From Candidatus Gastranaerophilales bacterium (lineage in GTDB: Bacteria; Cyanobacteriota; Vampirovibrionia; Gastranaerophilales; Gastranaerophilaceae), in contig CALUTG010000014.1 in the NCBI GenBank assembly GCA_944323615.1, positions 1 through 34,384 of the forward strand: a stretch of 34,384 nt of DNA, given 5' to 3'. Of this stretch, positions 1 to 7,260 are shown one piece after another. The notes beneath the pieces are model-generated. The model made no database searches, was not told where the DNA came from, and worked only from the letters and a program-made list of their open reading frames with translations. How positions within the stretch are numbered: position 1 is the first letter of the stretch; every line of letters starts with the position of its first letter. The position numbers and the translations under genes are program-made.

Positions 1-15
1 TTCTTTTTTCTTTTC

Positions 16-64
16 GTACTTTTCTTTTTTTCTTTTCTTCGCAAAAAAGAAAAAAGAAAAGTAC
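16..64. terminator. Long pyrimidine/purine hairpin, terminator-like
   Basis: Arms 16-30 and 50-64 are perfect 15-base reverse complements. The 19-base interior can pair four or five more bases around a TTCG-containing turn. The left arm is T-rich and the right arm A-rich, so the structure could end transcription on either strand. It probably terminates a gene lying outside the window to the left. The pairing is read directly from the sequence; the role is inferred. Confidence 0.5.
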
Positions 65-158
65 AATTAAAATTAAACAAAAATATATCGAATATTTACT
101 CTACCACACCCAAAGCGGGATTTCCTCCCCCCTCTGCCCTCCTCGCATGAAAGGACAG

Positions 159-194
159 ATAAATGCACCATTTTATGTAAAATGGTGCATTTAT
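159..194. promoter_or_regulatory. Perfect 17-bp inverted repeat upstream of the CooC-like gene
   Basis: Arms 159-175 and 178-194 are perfect reverse complements separated by only two bases (TG). The repeat ends 38 bases before the TTG start at 232. A candidate extended -10 (TG, one base, TAAAAT) lies at 203-211, so the repeat covers the expected -35 region. It could be an operator for a dimeric regulator or, less likely without a T-run, a terminator. Symmetry is seen; function is inferred. Confidence 0.5.
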
Positions 195-202
195 AAAGTT
201 TA

Positions 203-211
203 TGCTAAAAT
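203..211 (+). promoter_or_regulatory. Candidate extended -10 promoter for the CooC-like/folD operon
   Basis: TG at 203-204 is followed one base later by TAAAAT at 206-211, an extended -10 arrangement. No good -35 is visible; that region is occupied by the 159-194 inverted repeat. Transcription would start near 218, immediately upstream of the GAGGT ribosome-binding site at 221-225. Confidence 0.4.
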
Positions 212-231
212 AAACAAAAAGAGGTATTATT

Positions 232-987
232 TTGACTATAAAAATAGCTGTTACAGGAAAAAGCGGAAGCGGGAAAACAACAATTACCAAAGCTCTTCTA
301 TCCGTAATTAAAGAACATTTCCCTGAAAAATCAATACTTTTATTTGATAACGATTTGACAGGCGAATTAGGTCACACCTTTGGGCTTGATATCAGGAATA
401 CTATTTATGGTATAAGAAGCGGAAAACACGAGTACAGAACCGGTATTCCTCAGCATATGACAAAACAGGAGTATATTGAGTGGGCGATGGAAGATATTAT
501 TGTCTCTTTAGATGATAATGTCGATATTATAGTTTCCTGGCTTGTTGGTTCTAAGGATTGCAGATGTCCGGTTACAGGTCAGATTAATGTCGCTCTGCAA
601 AGACTTTTTGAGAGATACGATTTTGTTATTTTTGACTGCGAGTTCGATTTAAAATATTTAAATCAGCTTGTCGATGTTGATATTGATTTAACACTGGTGA
701 TAGCAAATCCTATGATTGAATCAATTAACCTGGCTAAACGTATTGATGAATATTCAGCTAAATATGCCGCAGGCGGACAGCTGGGTATTGTAATTAATAA
801 AGCAGAAAATAAAGATATGACCGAAGTTTATAATCTGATTAAAGAATCTGATATGGAAATTTTAGGCTCTATTCCATTTGATTCTGAACTTGCGAAGGGA
901 TCATTAAGCAGAGAATCTGCTGTAGTAAATGAGGCTTTAAACCACCTGTATTTTAGACTTAATCTGCCGCAGGAGAATAAAAAATGA
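232..987 (+). CDS. CooC-like metal-insertion ATPase (MinD/ParA-type P-loop NTPase)
   Basis: A 251-residue cytosolic P-loop ATPase of the SIMIBI/MinD class. The deviant Walker A spans residues 9-17 (GKSGSGKTT), with the signature lysine K10 and the P-loop lysine K15. A CxC pair at C110 and C112 is followed by a segment matching the CooC family, where the two cysteines at the dimer interface bind nickel. FVIFD near residues 132-136 is the Walker B strand. CooC proteins deliver nickel to carbon monoxide dehydrogenase. The start is TTG at 232, chosen because GAGGT at 221-225 sits six bases upstream. The stop overlaps the folD start by 4 bases, so the two are translationally coupled. No CODH gene is in the window, so the client protein is unknown; another metalloenzyme is possible. 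Confidence 0.7.
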   Translation: MTIKIAVTGKSGSGKTTITKALLSVIKEHFPEKSILLFDNDLTGELGHTFGLDIRNTIYGIRSGKHEYRTGIPQHMTKQEYIEWAMEDIIVSLDDNVDIIVSWLVGSKDCRCPVTGQINVALQRLFERYDFVIFDCEFDLKYLNQLVDVDIDLTLVIANPMIESINLAKRIDEYSAKYAAGGQLGIVINKAENKDMTEVYNLIKESDMEILGSIPFDSELAKGSLSRESAVVNEALNHLYFRLNLPQENKK

Positions 988-1802
988 TTTTAGACGGAAA
1001 ATCTTTATCAGCAAAAGTTTTAGAAGGGGTAAAACTTAGAGTTGAAAAACTTGAAAGGAAGCCGCATCTTGTTGTTATTTTAGTGGGAGAGGATCCCGCA
1101 AGTAAAATTTATGTCAGAAATAAGCAAATTGCGGCAGAAAAAGTCGGCATTAAATCTACTGTTTTAGAATTGCCAAATTCTGTGACGGAAGAGGAATTAT
1201 TAAATAAGGTTGAGTATTATAATAACGATCCTGATGTTACAGGTATTTTAGTTCAATTGCCTTTACCGAAGCATATTGATAAAAATAAGGTAACAATGGC
1301 AATATCTCCTAAAAAAGATGTTGACGGCTTTACTCCTGAAAATGTGGGCAAACTTGCTATAGGATTGGAACCTTATTTTTATCCGGCAACTCCGCAAGGT
1401 ATAATTATGCTTCTTGATGAATATAAAATCCCTATAGAGGGAGCAGATGCAGTTGTAATAGGACGGTCAAATATAGTTGGAAAGCCTGTGGCTCAAATGC
1501 TTTTAAAAAGAAATGCAACGGTGACAGTCTGCCATTCCTACACAAAAGATATAGAAAGCAAAATAAAAACCGCTGATATTGTTATATCTGCGGTTGGAAA
1601 AAAAATTGTAAGATGTAAGATGGATAAGAAAAATTCTGTTGTGGTCGATGTAGGAATCTTTAGAGATTCAAATAATCGACTTACCGGGGATGTGGATTTT
1701 GATTTGGTTTCAAGTTCTGCGGGTTATATATCTCCTGTTCCCGGCGGGGTTGGTCCAATGACCATAGCTTCTTTAATGTACAATGCTTCTAAGGTTTATT
1801 AG
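984..1802 (+). CDS. folD: Bifunctional methylene-THF dehydrogenase / methenyl-THF cyclohydrolase
   Basis: FolD interconverts 5,10-methylene-, methenyl- and 10-formyl-tetrahydrofolate with NADP(H), supplying one-carbon units for purines and formyl-Met-tRNA. At 272 residues it is near the usual family length. The catalytic Y43 and K47 lie in the segment SKIYVRNK. QLPLPKHI (about 91-98), the DVDGF segment, the Rossmann motif VIGRSNIVGKP and the C-terminal PGGVGPMT block are all conserved. The ATG overlaps the upstream stop by 4 bases (ATGA), indicating coupled translation with the CooC-like ATPase. The glycine cleavage genes at 10027-12757 would feed methylene-THF into the same pool. Nothing in the sequence suggests degeneration. 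Confidence 0.97.
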   Translation: MILDGKSLSAKVLEGVKLRVEKLERKPHLVVILVGEDPASKIYVRNKQIAAEKVGIKSTVLELPNSVTEEELLNKVEYYNNDPDVTGILVQLPLPKHIDKNKVTMAISPKKDVDGFTPENVGKLAIGLEPYFYPATPQGIIMLLDEYKIPIEGADAVVIGRSNIVGKPVAQMLLKRNATVTVCHSYTKDIESKIKTADIVISAVGKKIVRCKMDKKNSVVVDVGIFRDSNNRLTGDVDFDLVSSSAGYISPVPGGVGPMTIASLMYNASKVY

Positions 1803-1830
1803 GGTGGAATACCTCCTCTATTTACCCCTA
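1803..1830 (-). other. G-rich tail directly after the stop of the 143-residue gene
   Basis: Read on the minus strand, the TAG stop at 1830-1828 runs straight into GGGTAAATAGAGGAGG and ends in an ACCC that can pair with the leading GGGT. The 11-base string TAGGGGTAAAT recurs just after the stop of the uridine-kinase-like gene at 24560-24570. It may be a short terminator or RNA 3' end element; the stem is too weak for a firm call. Confidence 0.3.
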
Positions 1831-2259
1831 TGACTGAAGTAATCCGGTGTCTCGAGCAGCTGTAGAAGTTGCAGTTTTTTCGGATTCTTGCTGTGCTCTC
1901 AATTCTTCAAGCATCACATCATACATGGATTTCATTGTATCGTATTCAATATCAAGGTCTGCAAGTTCAAGTGAAAGTTCTTCGTCATATTTTGCAACCT
2001 TAGCGTGAGCATAAGCATCAGCAATTTGTTCGTTTCTGTTGCCTTCAGCTACTGTTATGCCGCCTGCTGATAATGATTTGGTATTGTCGATGGCATCTTC
2101 AAATGCATCCTGCCATTTTTCTTCATATTTAACTTGTTCTTCCAACTTAGCGCTGTTAGCTTCATACTTAGCGTTCCAATAAATTGACTGCTGAGTATAG
2201 TAATTGATGTCTGCGTTAGTTGCTAATAAATTTCCTAATAAAGCTGCTGTGTTTGCCAT
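1828..2259 (-). CDS. Uncharacterised 143-residue helical protein
   Basis: I do not recognise this family. The protein has no signal peptide, transmembrane segment or cysteine. It is alanine- and glutamate-rich, with long stretches of helix and coiled-coil character (about residues 35-60 and 85-130). A serine/threonine/alanine-rich C-terminal tail follows. The start ATG at 2259 is supported by AAGGT eight bases upstream on the minus strand. It is transcribed towards folD and ends 25 bases from it, so the two are convergent. Composition resembles secreted or filament-forming helical proteins in a general way only. It may be lineage-specific. Confidence 0.75.
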   Translation of the reverse strand: MANTAALLGNLLATNADINYYTQQSIYWNAKYEANSAKLEEQVKYEEKWQDAFEDAIDNTKSLSAGGITVAEGNRNEQIADAYAHAKVAKYDEELSLELADLDIEYDTMKSMYDVMLEELRAQQESEKTATSTAARDTGLLQS

Positions 2260-2332
2260 TTTCTTATACCTTTTTTTATCTTACGTATATATAAAGTATT
2301 TAAAAAATATCGAATTTCACGACTTATTTATT

Positions 2333-2362
2333 TTGTTACAATTCTTAATATTCATTTATTAT
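2333..2362 (+). promoter_or_regulatory. Candidate sigma70-type promoter for the 306-residue membrane-associated protein
   Basis: TTGTTA at 2333-2338 and TATTAT at 2357-2362 are separated by 18 bases. The predicted start near 2369 leaves a leader of about 29 bases containing the GGAG at 2389-2392. This is a motif call by eye. Confidence 0.4.
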
Positions 2363-2397
2363 AAAATTATTAGACCAGTCGAAATTAGGAGATTAAG

Positions 2398-3318
2398 GTG
2401 AAATTAACTGCTGTAACCTGCGAAAATATTTTTCAAGCAGATCGCAAAGCCGTTAATAATGACGGTAGTTATAAGGATCCATTAATGAAATGGCCTCTTA
2501 GAGGGGCTGCATATACAAGTGAGGTTGGTGAAGCATTAAGACCTTTGATAGGCAGTGCTGCAACTCTATTTTGGGCGCCTGTATTTTTGTATATCGGAGC
2601 AGATGTTTATGACAAATACAAAAATGACAAAACTGAATACAGCCCTGATTCAAAGCGCTGTTTAAAACAGGCTATTTTTCAAGGTATTGCAAGCCTTATT
2701 TTACCGGTAGTTGCTATTAAAATCGGTCAAAATTTTGTTTCAGGGCTGGGAAGATTCAATAATGAGAAAATAAGTATTAATGGTCAGGAAAAAATATCTA
2801 AATTAGCTATGGATTTTATTGCTAACGGTAAGATGCATGCTTATCACGGCAGAGACAAAGAGTGTTCAGAAGAATTTTTAAGTATTGTAAGAAGTCGTAC
2901 TGATTATAGGAAACATCGCAATCTTTCCGGAAATTTATTTAAAAGAAATTTTCAGAAATTTAAAGATGAGCTGAAGCTTAATAAAGAAGAATATGTCATA
3001 CAATATGCGGAAAATACAATCAATGACCTGATATCGAAAAGGAAGAAACTGCTTAATCCTTCTGATAGTACAAAATCTACAAAACAATATATACAATATC
3101 TTAAATATATGGAAGCCGGGCAAACGTCCAACGTAGCTGTAAAATCCGTATTAAGTAAATACCAGAGCGGCAAAACTTTAAAAGGTAAATTTATTAAAAC
3201 TATTGGTGGGTTTATTTCTATAGGTCTTGCAATAAAGCCTATAGATGATTTTGTAGAGCATGTTATTATTGATAAATATGTAGAACCCAGATTATACAAA
3301 ACAAAAGACCCGAACTAA
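2398..3318 (+). CDS. Uncharacterised 306-residue protein with two hydrophobic segments
   Basis: Not recognised. The GTG start at 2398 is supported by GGAG five bases upstream; no ATG fits better. Two hydrophobic stretches, about residues 50-66 (ending LFWAPVFLYIGADVY) and 93-115, could be a membrane hairpin. A third, weaker one is at 265-280. The central region (140-235) is basic and helical, rich in lysine and arginine. There is no signal peptide. The last codons form the left arm of a strong terminator, so the gene is probably monocistronic. A role in a membrane or in host-directed functions cannot be judged from sequence alone. Confidence 0.75.
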   Translation: MKLTAVTCENIFQADRKAVNNDGSYKDPLMKWPLRGAAYTSEVGEALRPLIGSAATLFWAPVFLYIGADVYDKYKNDKTEYSPDSKRCLKQAIFQGIASLILPVVAIKIGQNFVSGLGRFNNEKISINGQEKISKLAMDFIANGKMHAYHGRDKECSEEFLSIVRSRTDYRKHRNLSGNLFKRNFQKFKDELKLNKEEYVIQYAENTINDLISKRKKLLNPSDSTKSTKQYIQYLKYMEAGQTSNVAVKSVLSKYQSGKTLKGKFIKTIGGFISIGLAIKPIDDFVEHVIIDKYVEPRLYKTKDPN

Positions 3319-3328
3319 CGGGTCTTTT
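3303..3328. terminator. Intrinsic terminator shared by convergent genes
   Basis: Arms 3303-3312 and 3319-3328 are perfect 10-base complements with a CCCG/CGGG core and a 6-base loop that contains the TAA stop of the 306-residue gene. The right arm ends in TTTT and the left arm begins with AAAA, so it can act in both directions. It serves that gene and the 67-residue minus-strand gene ending at 3350. Confidence 0.85.
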
Positions 3329-3349
3329 ATTAATTATCTTTATTAAATC

Positions 3350-3553
3350 TTAGTTATTGCTTAATACAAGTCTGAACGTAGCCAGATTTTTAATAGAAAG
3401 CATTTTGTGTTTATTGCCCTGCTGTTCAGAAATGTTGAATATTCTGCAAATACGTTGAATTTCTTCTACGTCTTTTCTTGAATTTATTTTATAAACATTA
3501 TTAATAGGATCTGCAATTACGGACATTTTAGCATTTAATTCTTCTTCTTTCAT
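3350..3553 (-). CDS. Uncharacterised 67-residue protein
   Basis: A small soluble protein that I do not recognise. ATG at 3553 is preceded by a good ribosome-binding site (AAGGAG, about six bases upstream), which makes it a credible gene despite its size. It is lysine-, asparagine- and isoleucine-rich with predicted helices, and has no cysteines or membrane segment. It is convergent with the 306-residue gene and shares its terminator. The upstream region also holds the start of the HEAT operon on the other strand, so the two are divergent across about 167 bases. Confidence 0.65.
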   Translation of the reverse strand: MKEEELNAKMSVIADPINNVYKINSRKDVEEIQRICRIFNISEQQGNKHKMLSIKNLATFRLVLSNN

Positions 3554-3685
3554 TGTATGCTCCTTAAATAATCTGCTGATATATATATAAAGATTATGTG
3601 TATTTGAAAATTGCCTTTTTGCTTAGATTATATTAAGAAATGTTAACAATATTGAATTAAACTTCGGTTTGAAGCTCAAGTATAA

Positions 3686-3714
3686 TTGCTAAAAAGAGAC
3701 TTTTATAGTATCTT
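3686..3714 (+). promoter_or_regulatory. Promoter placing the HEAT-protein GTG at the transcript 5' end
   Basis: TTGCTA at 3686-3691, a 17-base spacer, and TATCTT at 3709-3714 lie six bases before the GTG at 3721. The same geometry recurs at five other genes in the window. A competing promoter (TTAAAC at 3657-3662, 18-base spacer, perfect TATAAT at 3681-3686) would give a leader of about 28 bases without a ribosome-binding site. Both are motif calls. Confidence 0.4.
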
Positions 3715-3720
3715 TTTTGT

Positions 3721-4656
3721 GTGAGCAATAAGGTTCTTGATTATAAGTCTATACTTGAAAAATGCGGGGTCGGAAGTGCTTCCCTTTCTTATGTTGTTAA
3801 GAATATTGCAAATCTGGAAAAGTTCTATGATTCATCAGAGCTGGTAGAAATATATAATTATTGCTTACAAAACATCACAGATCCTGTTATATTGCTCAAT
3901 GTGGTTCGTTTTTCAAATGATTATAAATCTGTATCAACGATGAATATACTGCTGGATATGCTGATAAGTAAAGCATATGATGGGGAAGCTGATAGTGACG
4001 ATATTATTAATTTACGTGTAATGTGTGCCAAGGCAGTTTCAAGTTATAAGGATACTGCTGCATTAGGTGCTTTATTATATTGCTTAAATAATAAAAAAGA
4101 GGATTACAAGGTTCGATTAGCTTGTGCGGATGCCCTGGGAAGAATCGGGGACAGATACGCTGTAGAACCACTTATTGATGTTGTAAAGGATGAAGAAGAA
4201 AAGTCTGTTTATCTTAAAGAGTCTGCAACTTCCGCATTAGGGATGATAGGGGATACTTCCGCAATTGATCCGTTAATTTCCATATTAGAATCCAAACAGG
4301 CATTTTTAGATAAATTTACTTTTTTAAAGGAAAAGATTGTTGAAGCATTAGGAAAGCTTAATATTAATAATAAAAAAGTAATTAAAGCTTTAAAAACCTC
4401 GCTTATGGATCCATCTCCTATTGTAAGAATAAATGCCATTGAAGCCATTATGAACAGCGATGATGAGGATGCTTACAATTTAATCAAGCCTTGTTTAGCT
4501 GATGAAGATGAAGATGTCAGAAAAAATGCCTTAATAGCATTATACAATATTAATGGCAGAGAAATACTTGATGAAGTGAAAACAGGGAGTTATCCGGTAT
4601 CACTTAAAGAAGAAGCCGCAGAACTGCTGGAAGAATACGAGGATGAGGATGAGTAA
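3721..4656 (+). CDS. HEAT-repeat (PBS-lyase-like) scaffold protein
   Basis: A 311-residue helical-repeat protein. Clear HEAT/PBS-lyase-type units run from about residue 115 to 290, with recurring patterns such as RLACADALGRIGDRYAVEPL, SATSALGMIGDTSAIDPL and VRINAIEAI...DEDVRKNALIALYNI. The N-terminal third is helical but less regular. The C-terminus is very acidic. Such proteins usually bind other proteins; a phycobilin-lyase role is not implied, because no pigment genes are present. The GTG start has no Shine-Dalgarno sequence, and a promoter ends six bases before it. The gene overlaps queC by 8 bases and heads the HEAT-queC-DUF366-SPOR operon. Confidence 0.85.
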   Translation: MSNKVLDYKSILEKCGVGSASLSYVVKNIANLEKFYDSSELVEIYNYCLQNITDPVILLNVVRFSNDYKSVSTMNILLDMLISKAYDGEADSDDIINLRVMCAKAVSSYKDTAALGALLYCLNNKKEDYKVRLACADALGRIGDRYAVEPLIDVVKDEEEKSVYLKESATSALGMIGDTSAIDPLISILESKQAFLDKFTFLKEKIVEALGKLNINNKKVIKALKTSLMDPSPIVRINAIEAIMNSDDEDAYNLIKPCLADEDEDVRKNALIALYNINGREILDEVKTGSYPVSLKEEAAELLEEYEDEDE

Positions 4657-5329
4657 GTCTGTTATATTATTATCCGGAGGTTTAGATTCTCTTGTTACAC
4701 TCGGATATTCGAAGAGACATACAGATTATAATGTAGAACTGGCATTGACTTTTGATTACGGACAGAAGTCTGCGGAAGCAGAGATTGAATATTCCGGAAA
4801 AGCCGCTGAATATTACGATATAAAGCATAAGACAATTAATTTGGATTGGCTGAAAGAAATTACTCAAACAGCACTGGTTTCAGAAAAAAATATTCCGGAG
4901 ACAGGATTAAATACAAACGAAAGTGCTGCTCTTGTATGGGTGCCAAACAGAAATGCTCTTTTTCTGAATATTGCTGCCGCCTTTTGTGATTCATACGGAT
5001 ACGAGTACATTTTATACGGCGCTAATAAAGAGGAGGGAGAAACATTCCCGGACAATACAGAGTTATTTAGAGCTTCTGTTACTGAGGTTTTTAAGACTTC
5101 TACCCTTGTGCATCCCCAGGTTATAGCCCCCTTGATTAATTATAACAAGGATGATATAGTTAAAATTGCAGTCAGGGATAATATACCTCTGGAGTATGTC
5201 AGAAGCTGTTATAATTCGGGGGATAAGCACTGCGGTAAATGTGAATCCTGCAGGCATTTAAAGCAGGCTCTTATAAATAACAACTGTTATAATTATATTA
5301 ATATATTATTTGGGGAAAATGAAAACTAA
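4649..5329 (+). CDS. queC: 7-cyano-7-deazaguanine synthase (queuosine precursor)
   Basis: QueC makes preQ0 from 7-carboxy-7-deazaguanine, ammonia and ATP, on the route to queuosine in tRNA. The adenylating PP-loop SGGLDS is at residues 9-14. The FDYGQ and VPNRN motifs follow. The C-terminal zinc site SCYNSGDKHCGKCESC supplies four cysteines. ATG 4649 is preferred because GAGG (4639-4642) lies six bases upstream. An in-frame ATG at 4643 would add two residues. The gene overlaps the HEAT gene upstream and the DUF366 gene downstream. No queD, queE or queF is in the window. Confidence 0.96.
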   Translation: MSKSVILLSGGLDSLVTLGYSKRHTDYNVELALTFDYGQKSAEAEIEYSGKAAEYYDIKHKTINLDWLKEITQTALVSEKNIPETGLNTNESAALVWVPNRNALFLNIAAAFCDSYGYEYILYGANKEEGETFPDNTELFRASVTEVFKTSTLVHPQVIAPLINYNKDDIVKIAVRDNIPLEYVRSCYNSGDKHCGKCESCRHLKQALINNNCYNYINILFGENEN

Positions 5330-5873
5330 GTTTATAGAAGAAGAGATTAAATATATTGGTTCGCAGCTTGCACCTCATTGGATATATAAAAATTTCCATA
5401 TTCAAGGAGATGCAATTGTTTCGTTTATAGGCGAATGCGAAGTTCAACTAACAGAGATGGTTGATATTGAGGATGTTATTAATAATGAACCTATATACAG
5501 TAAATTAATGTTAAGCTTTATTTCCGAGCAATTTGGAATAGGTCTGACAGAAGGGGTACTTAGACAAAGGCTTTTAATGAGTATAATAAAAGAGCTGTTG
5601 GAAGAAAAAGGTGTTTTTGTTGTTAGAAACGGAGATGATTTGTTAATCAACGGAGGAAAACTTTCCGTATCAATTGCTACAAAATCAGTAACTTCAGTAT
5701 TGATTCATACAGGATTAAATATTCTTTCCGAAGGCGCTCCGGTAAAAGCTTGCGGTTTAAAAAGCGAGCTGGGTATTGAAAATATTAAAGAATTTGCGCT
5801 TGAAGTTATGAAAAGATATTCGGAAGAATTAGATGATATAATTTTAGCAGGGACAAAAGTTCGCGGAGTATAA
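5319..5873 (+). CDS. DUF366 family protein
   Basis: 184 residues from ATG 5319, which follows GGGGAAA. A TTG at 5310 would add three residues. The sequence matches my recollection of the DUF366 pattern: GSQLAPHWIYKNF near the N-terminus, IVSFIGECEV, MVDIEDV, a middle RQRLL segment, RNGDDLLINGGKLSVSIAT, SVLIHTGLNI and a final KVRGV. The family occurs in archaea and scattered bacteria and its biochemical role is unknown to me. It overlaps queC by 11 bases and is followed 2 bases later by the SPOR gene, so it is cotranscribed. A link to queuosine metabolism is only suggested by the coupling. Confidence 0.8.
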   Translation: MKTKFIEEEIKYIGSQLAPHWIYKNFHIQGDAIVSFIGECEVQLTEMVDIEDVINNEPIYSKLMLSFISEQFGIGLTEGVLRQRLLMSIIKELLEEKGVFVVRNGDDLLINGGKLSVSIATKSVTSVLIHTGLNILSEGAPVKACGLKSELGIENIKEFALEVMKRYSEELDDIILAGTKVRGV

Positions 5874-5875
5874 AA

Positions 5876-6481
5876 ATGGCTAAGTGTGGTTATAAAAAGT
5901 ATATGAAACAGACTAATGAAAAGGACTACGGGTTACTTAAACTCTTTGCAGTTTCATTTTTCGGAATGCTTTTGGTTTTTACTTTTATAATAAAATCGTT
6001 TACTCCATCAGTAGATGTTTCTATTGGTGATTATCAGCAGGAACCTAATATTGAAATGGAGGAAGAGACCAAAAATAATGTAGATAACAGGCTTGCTATG
6101 ATTCAGGATGAGGATCAGGGCAGGAGCTTTTCAGAATTAATGAAAAAAGCTGAGGAACCTGTAAAAAAACAAGAAACACAGCCGGAGACGGTAAGTCAAA
6201 CACCGGAACCTGTTGATTCCGTCGCCGAAGCCCTTGCACCCCCTCCGGCTGAGCCGATTTATAAAGTTTTTATAGGGACTTATACTTCTGCAGAACAGGC
6301 TAAGGTAGCGAAAGATATTATTCAGGAGACAGGTTCCGGCTTGAATCCTATTGTTAAATGTATAGGTTCCAATAATTATACCCTGCAGGTTGGAATCTTT
6401 AAGAATAAAAACAGTGCCGAATCCTTATTATACACAATTCAGCAAAACCATCTGCCGGGAAGAATTGTTCAAGATTATTAA
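5876..6481 (+). CDS. SPOR-domain envelope protein
   Basis: 201 residues. A cytoplasmic basic N-terminus leads to one transmembrane helix (about 22-41). A charged and proline-rich periplasmic linker (50-125, with APPPAEP) follows. A C-terminal SPOR domain (about 127-200) shows the usual pattern KVFIGTYTSAEQAK ... LQVGIFKNKNSAESLL. SPOR domains bind glycan strands lacking stem peptides and usually localise to the division septum, as in FtsN, DamX and DedD. The architecture is that of an FtsN-like protein, but sequence alone does not show essentiality. It is last in the HEAT-queC-DUF366 operon. Confidence 0.9.
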   Translation: MAKCGYKKYMKQTNEKDYGLLKLFAVSFFGMLLVFTFIIKSFTPSVDVSIGDYQQEPNIEMEEETKNNVDNRLAMIQDEDQGRSFSELMKKAEEPVKKQETQPETVSQTPEPVDSVAEALAPPPAEPIYKVFIGTYTSAEQAKVAKDIIQETGSGLNPIVKCIGSNNYTLQVGIFKNKNSAESLLYTIQQNHLPGRIVQDY

Positions 6482-6525
6482 GCTTTGAAAAGAAATCTTT
6501 ACATCGTGAAATATTTTGATAAATT

Positions 6526-6556
6526 TTGAGTATTTTATGATAAATTATATTATAAT
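6526..6556 (+). promoter_or_regulatory. Candidate promoter for the winged-helix/DUF262 cluster
   Basis: A perfect TATAAT at 6551-6556 is preceded by TTGAGT at 6526-6531 with a longer than ideal 19-base spacer. The predicted start near 6563 leaves a leader of about 50 bases before the ATG at 6616. The flanking DNA contains two near-copies of ATTTTGATAAATTTT (about 6512-6526 and 6533-6549). Confidence 0.45.
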
Positions 6557-6615
6557 AAAGAAATCCATTAGGGGAATTAAGTTAGACTATCATAGGTGAA
6601 TATAGGAGATATTTG

Positions 6616-7257
6616 ATGCCTAATTATTTGACAAAGGAAGAGATAAGACAGTGGAGAAGTTCTTTGGAAAAAATTACGCTGGAAGAGTTTGCAGCAAGAT
6701 TAGGAAAAACTGTTGAAGAGAGCAAGCCTACAAATGATGTTGTTGATATAGTAATGTCAAAAGGCACTTCTTCTAATACTAATACTGAAATTAGCGACAG
6801 TTTTTCAGCTATTGCGGAAAGAGCTTTTAAAAGAGAGCGTCAAATTTCACATACACCGTTTTCTATTACTAAAAAAGATTTACAGGAAAGTGCTGCAAAG
6901 CCTGCTCAAAAATCAAATAAGAAAGAGGAAGATTCTCTTAGAGCTCTTGTAGGTAAAACTTTAAGCGAAAATGCACCATCTTCCTTTGGTAAAGAGTCTT
7001 TACTTGATAAAGTGGAAGAGTTTTCTGCGCATTCAGATATAAATATTGTGCTGAAGAAATCCTTAACAGACAGAGAGCAGTTAGTTTTTGAATATTTTCT
7101 CAATAACATAGGTAAAACTGTTTTCGCTAAAGATTTAGCTGAATTATTAGAATTACCTAGAGACTATGTTTATAAGTATATTAAGAATTTAAGAGCAAAA
7201 ATTGAAGGAGACAAGCTGAAAAATGTTCCTTCCGGCGGATTTGTTCTTACAGAGTAA
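6616..7257 (+). CDS. OmpR/PhoB-type winged-helix protein without a receiver domain
   Basis: 213 residues. The C-terminal about 65 residues (148-213) read as an OmpR/PhoB-type winged helix: LTDREQLVFEYFLNN, then VFAKDLAELLELP, a recognition helix DYVYKYIKNLRAKI, and the wing VPSGGFVL. There is no receiver domain. The N-terminal 30 residues (LTKEEIRQWRSSL...EEFAARLGKT) are helical, and a Ser/Lys-rich, probably disordered linker spans about 45-145. ATG 6616 is chosen over TTG 6613 because GGAG is seven bases upstream. It is 3 bases before the DUF262-like gene, so the pair is an operon. Probably a DNA-binding regulator; targets are unknown. Confidence 0.75.
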   Translation: MPNYLTKEEIRQWRSSLEKITLEEFAARLGKTVEESKPTNDVVDIVMSKGTSSNTNTEISDSFSAIAERAFKRERQISHTPFSITKKDLQESAAKPAQKSNKKEEDSLRALVGKTLSENAPSSFGKESLLDKVEEFSAHSDINIVLKKSLTDREQLVFEYFLNNIGKTVFAKDLAELLELPRDYVYKYIKNLRAKIEGDKLKNVPSGGFVLTE

Positions 7258-7260
7258 TTG

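Noticed and set aside
104-150. G-quadruplex on the minus strand
   Set aside because: Only three G-runs are close; the fourth is about 17 bases away, so it does not meet the usual rule.
96-290. 64-residue minus-strand reading frame at the left end
   Set aside because: Runs through the palindrome and into the CooC-like gene; no ribosome-binding site; low-complexity product.
2204-2401. 65-residue plus-strand reading frame overlapping the 143-residue gene
   Set aside because: Antisense to a gene with a good ribosome-binding site, overlaps the promoter of the 306-residue gene, and has no start site of its own.
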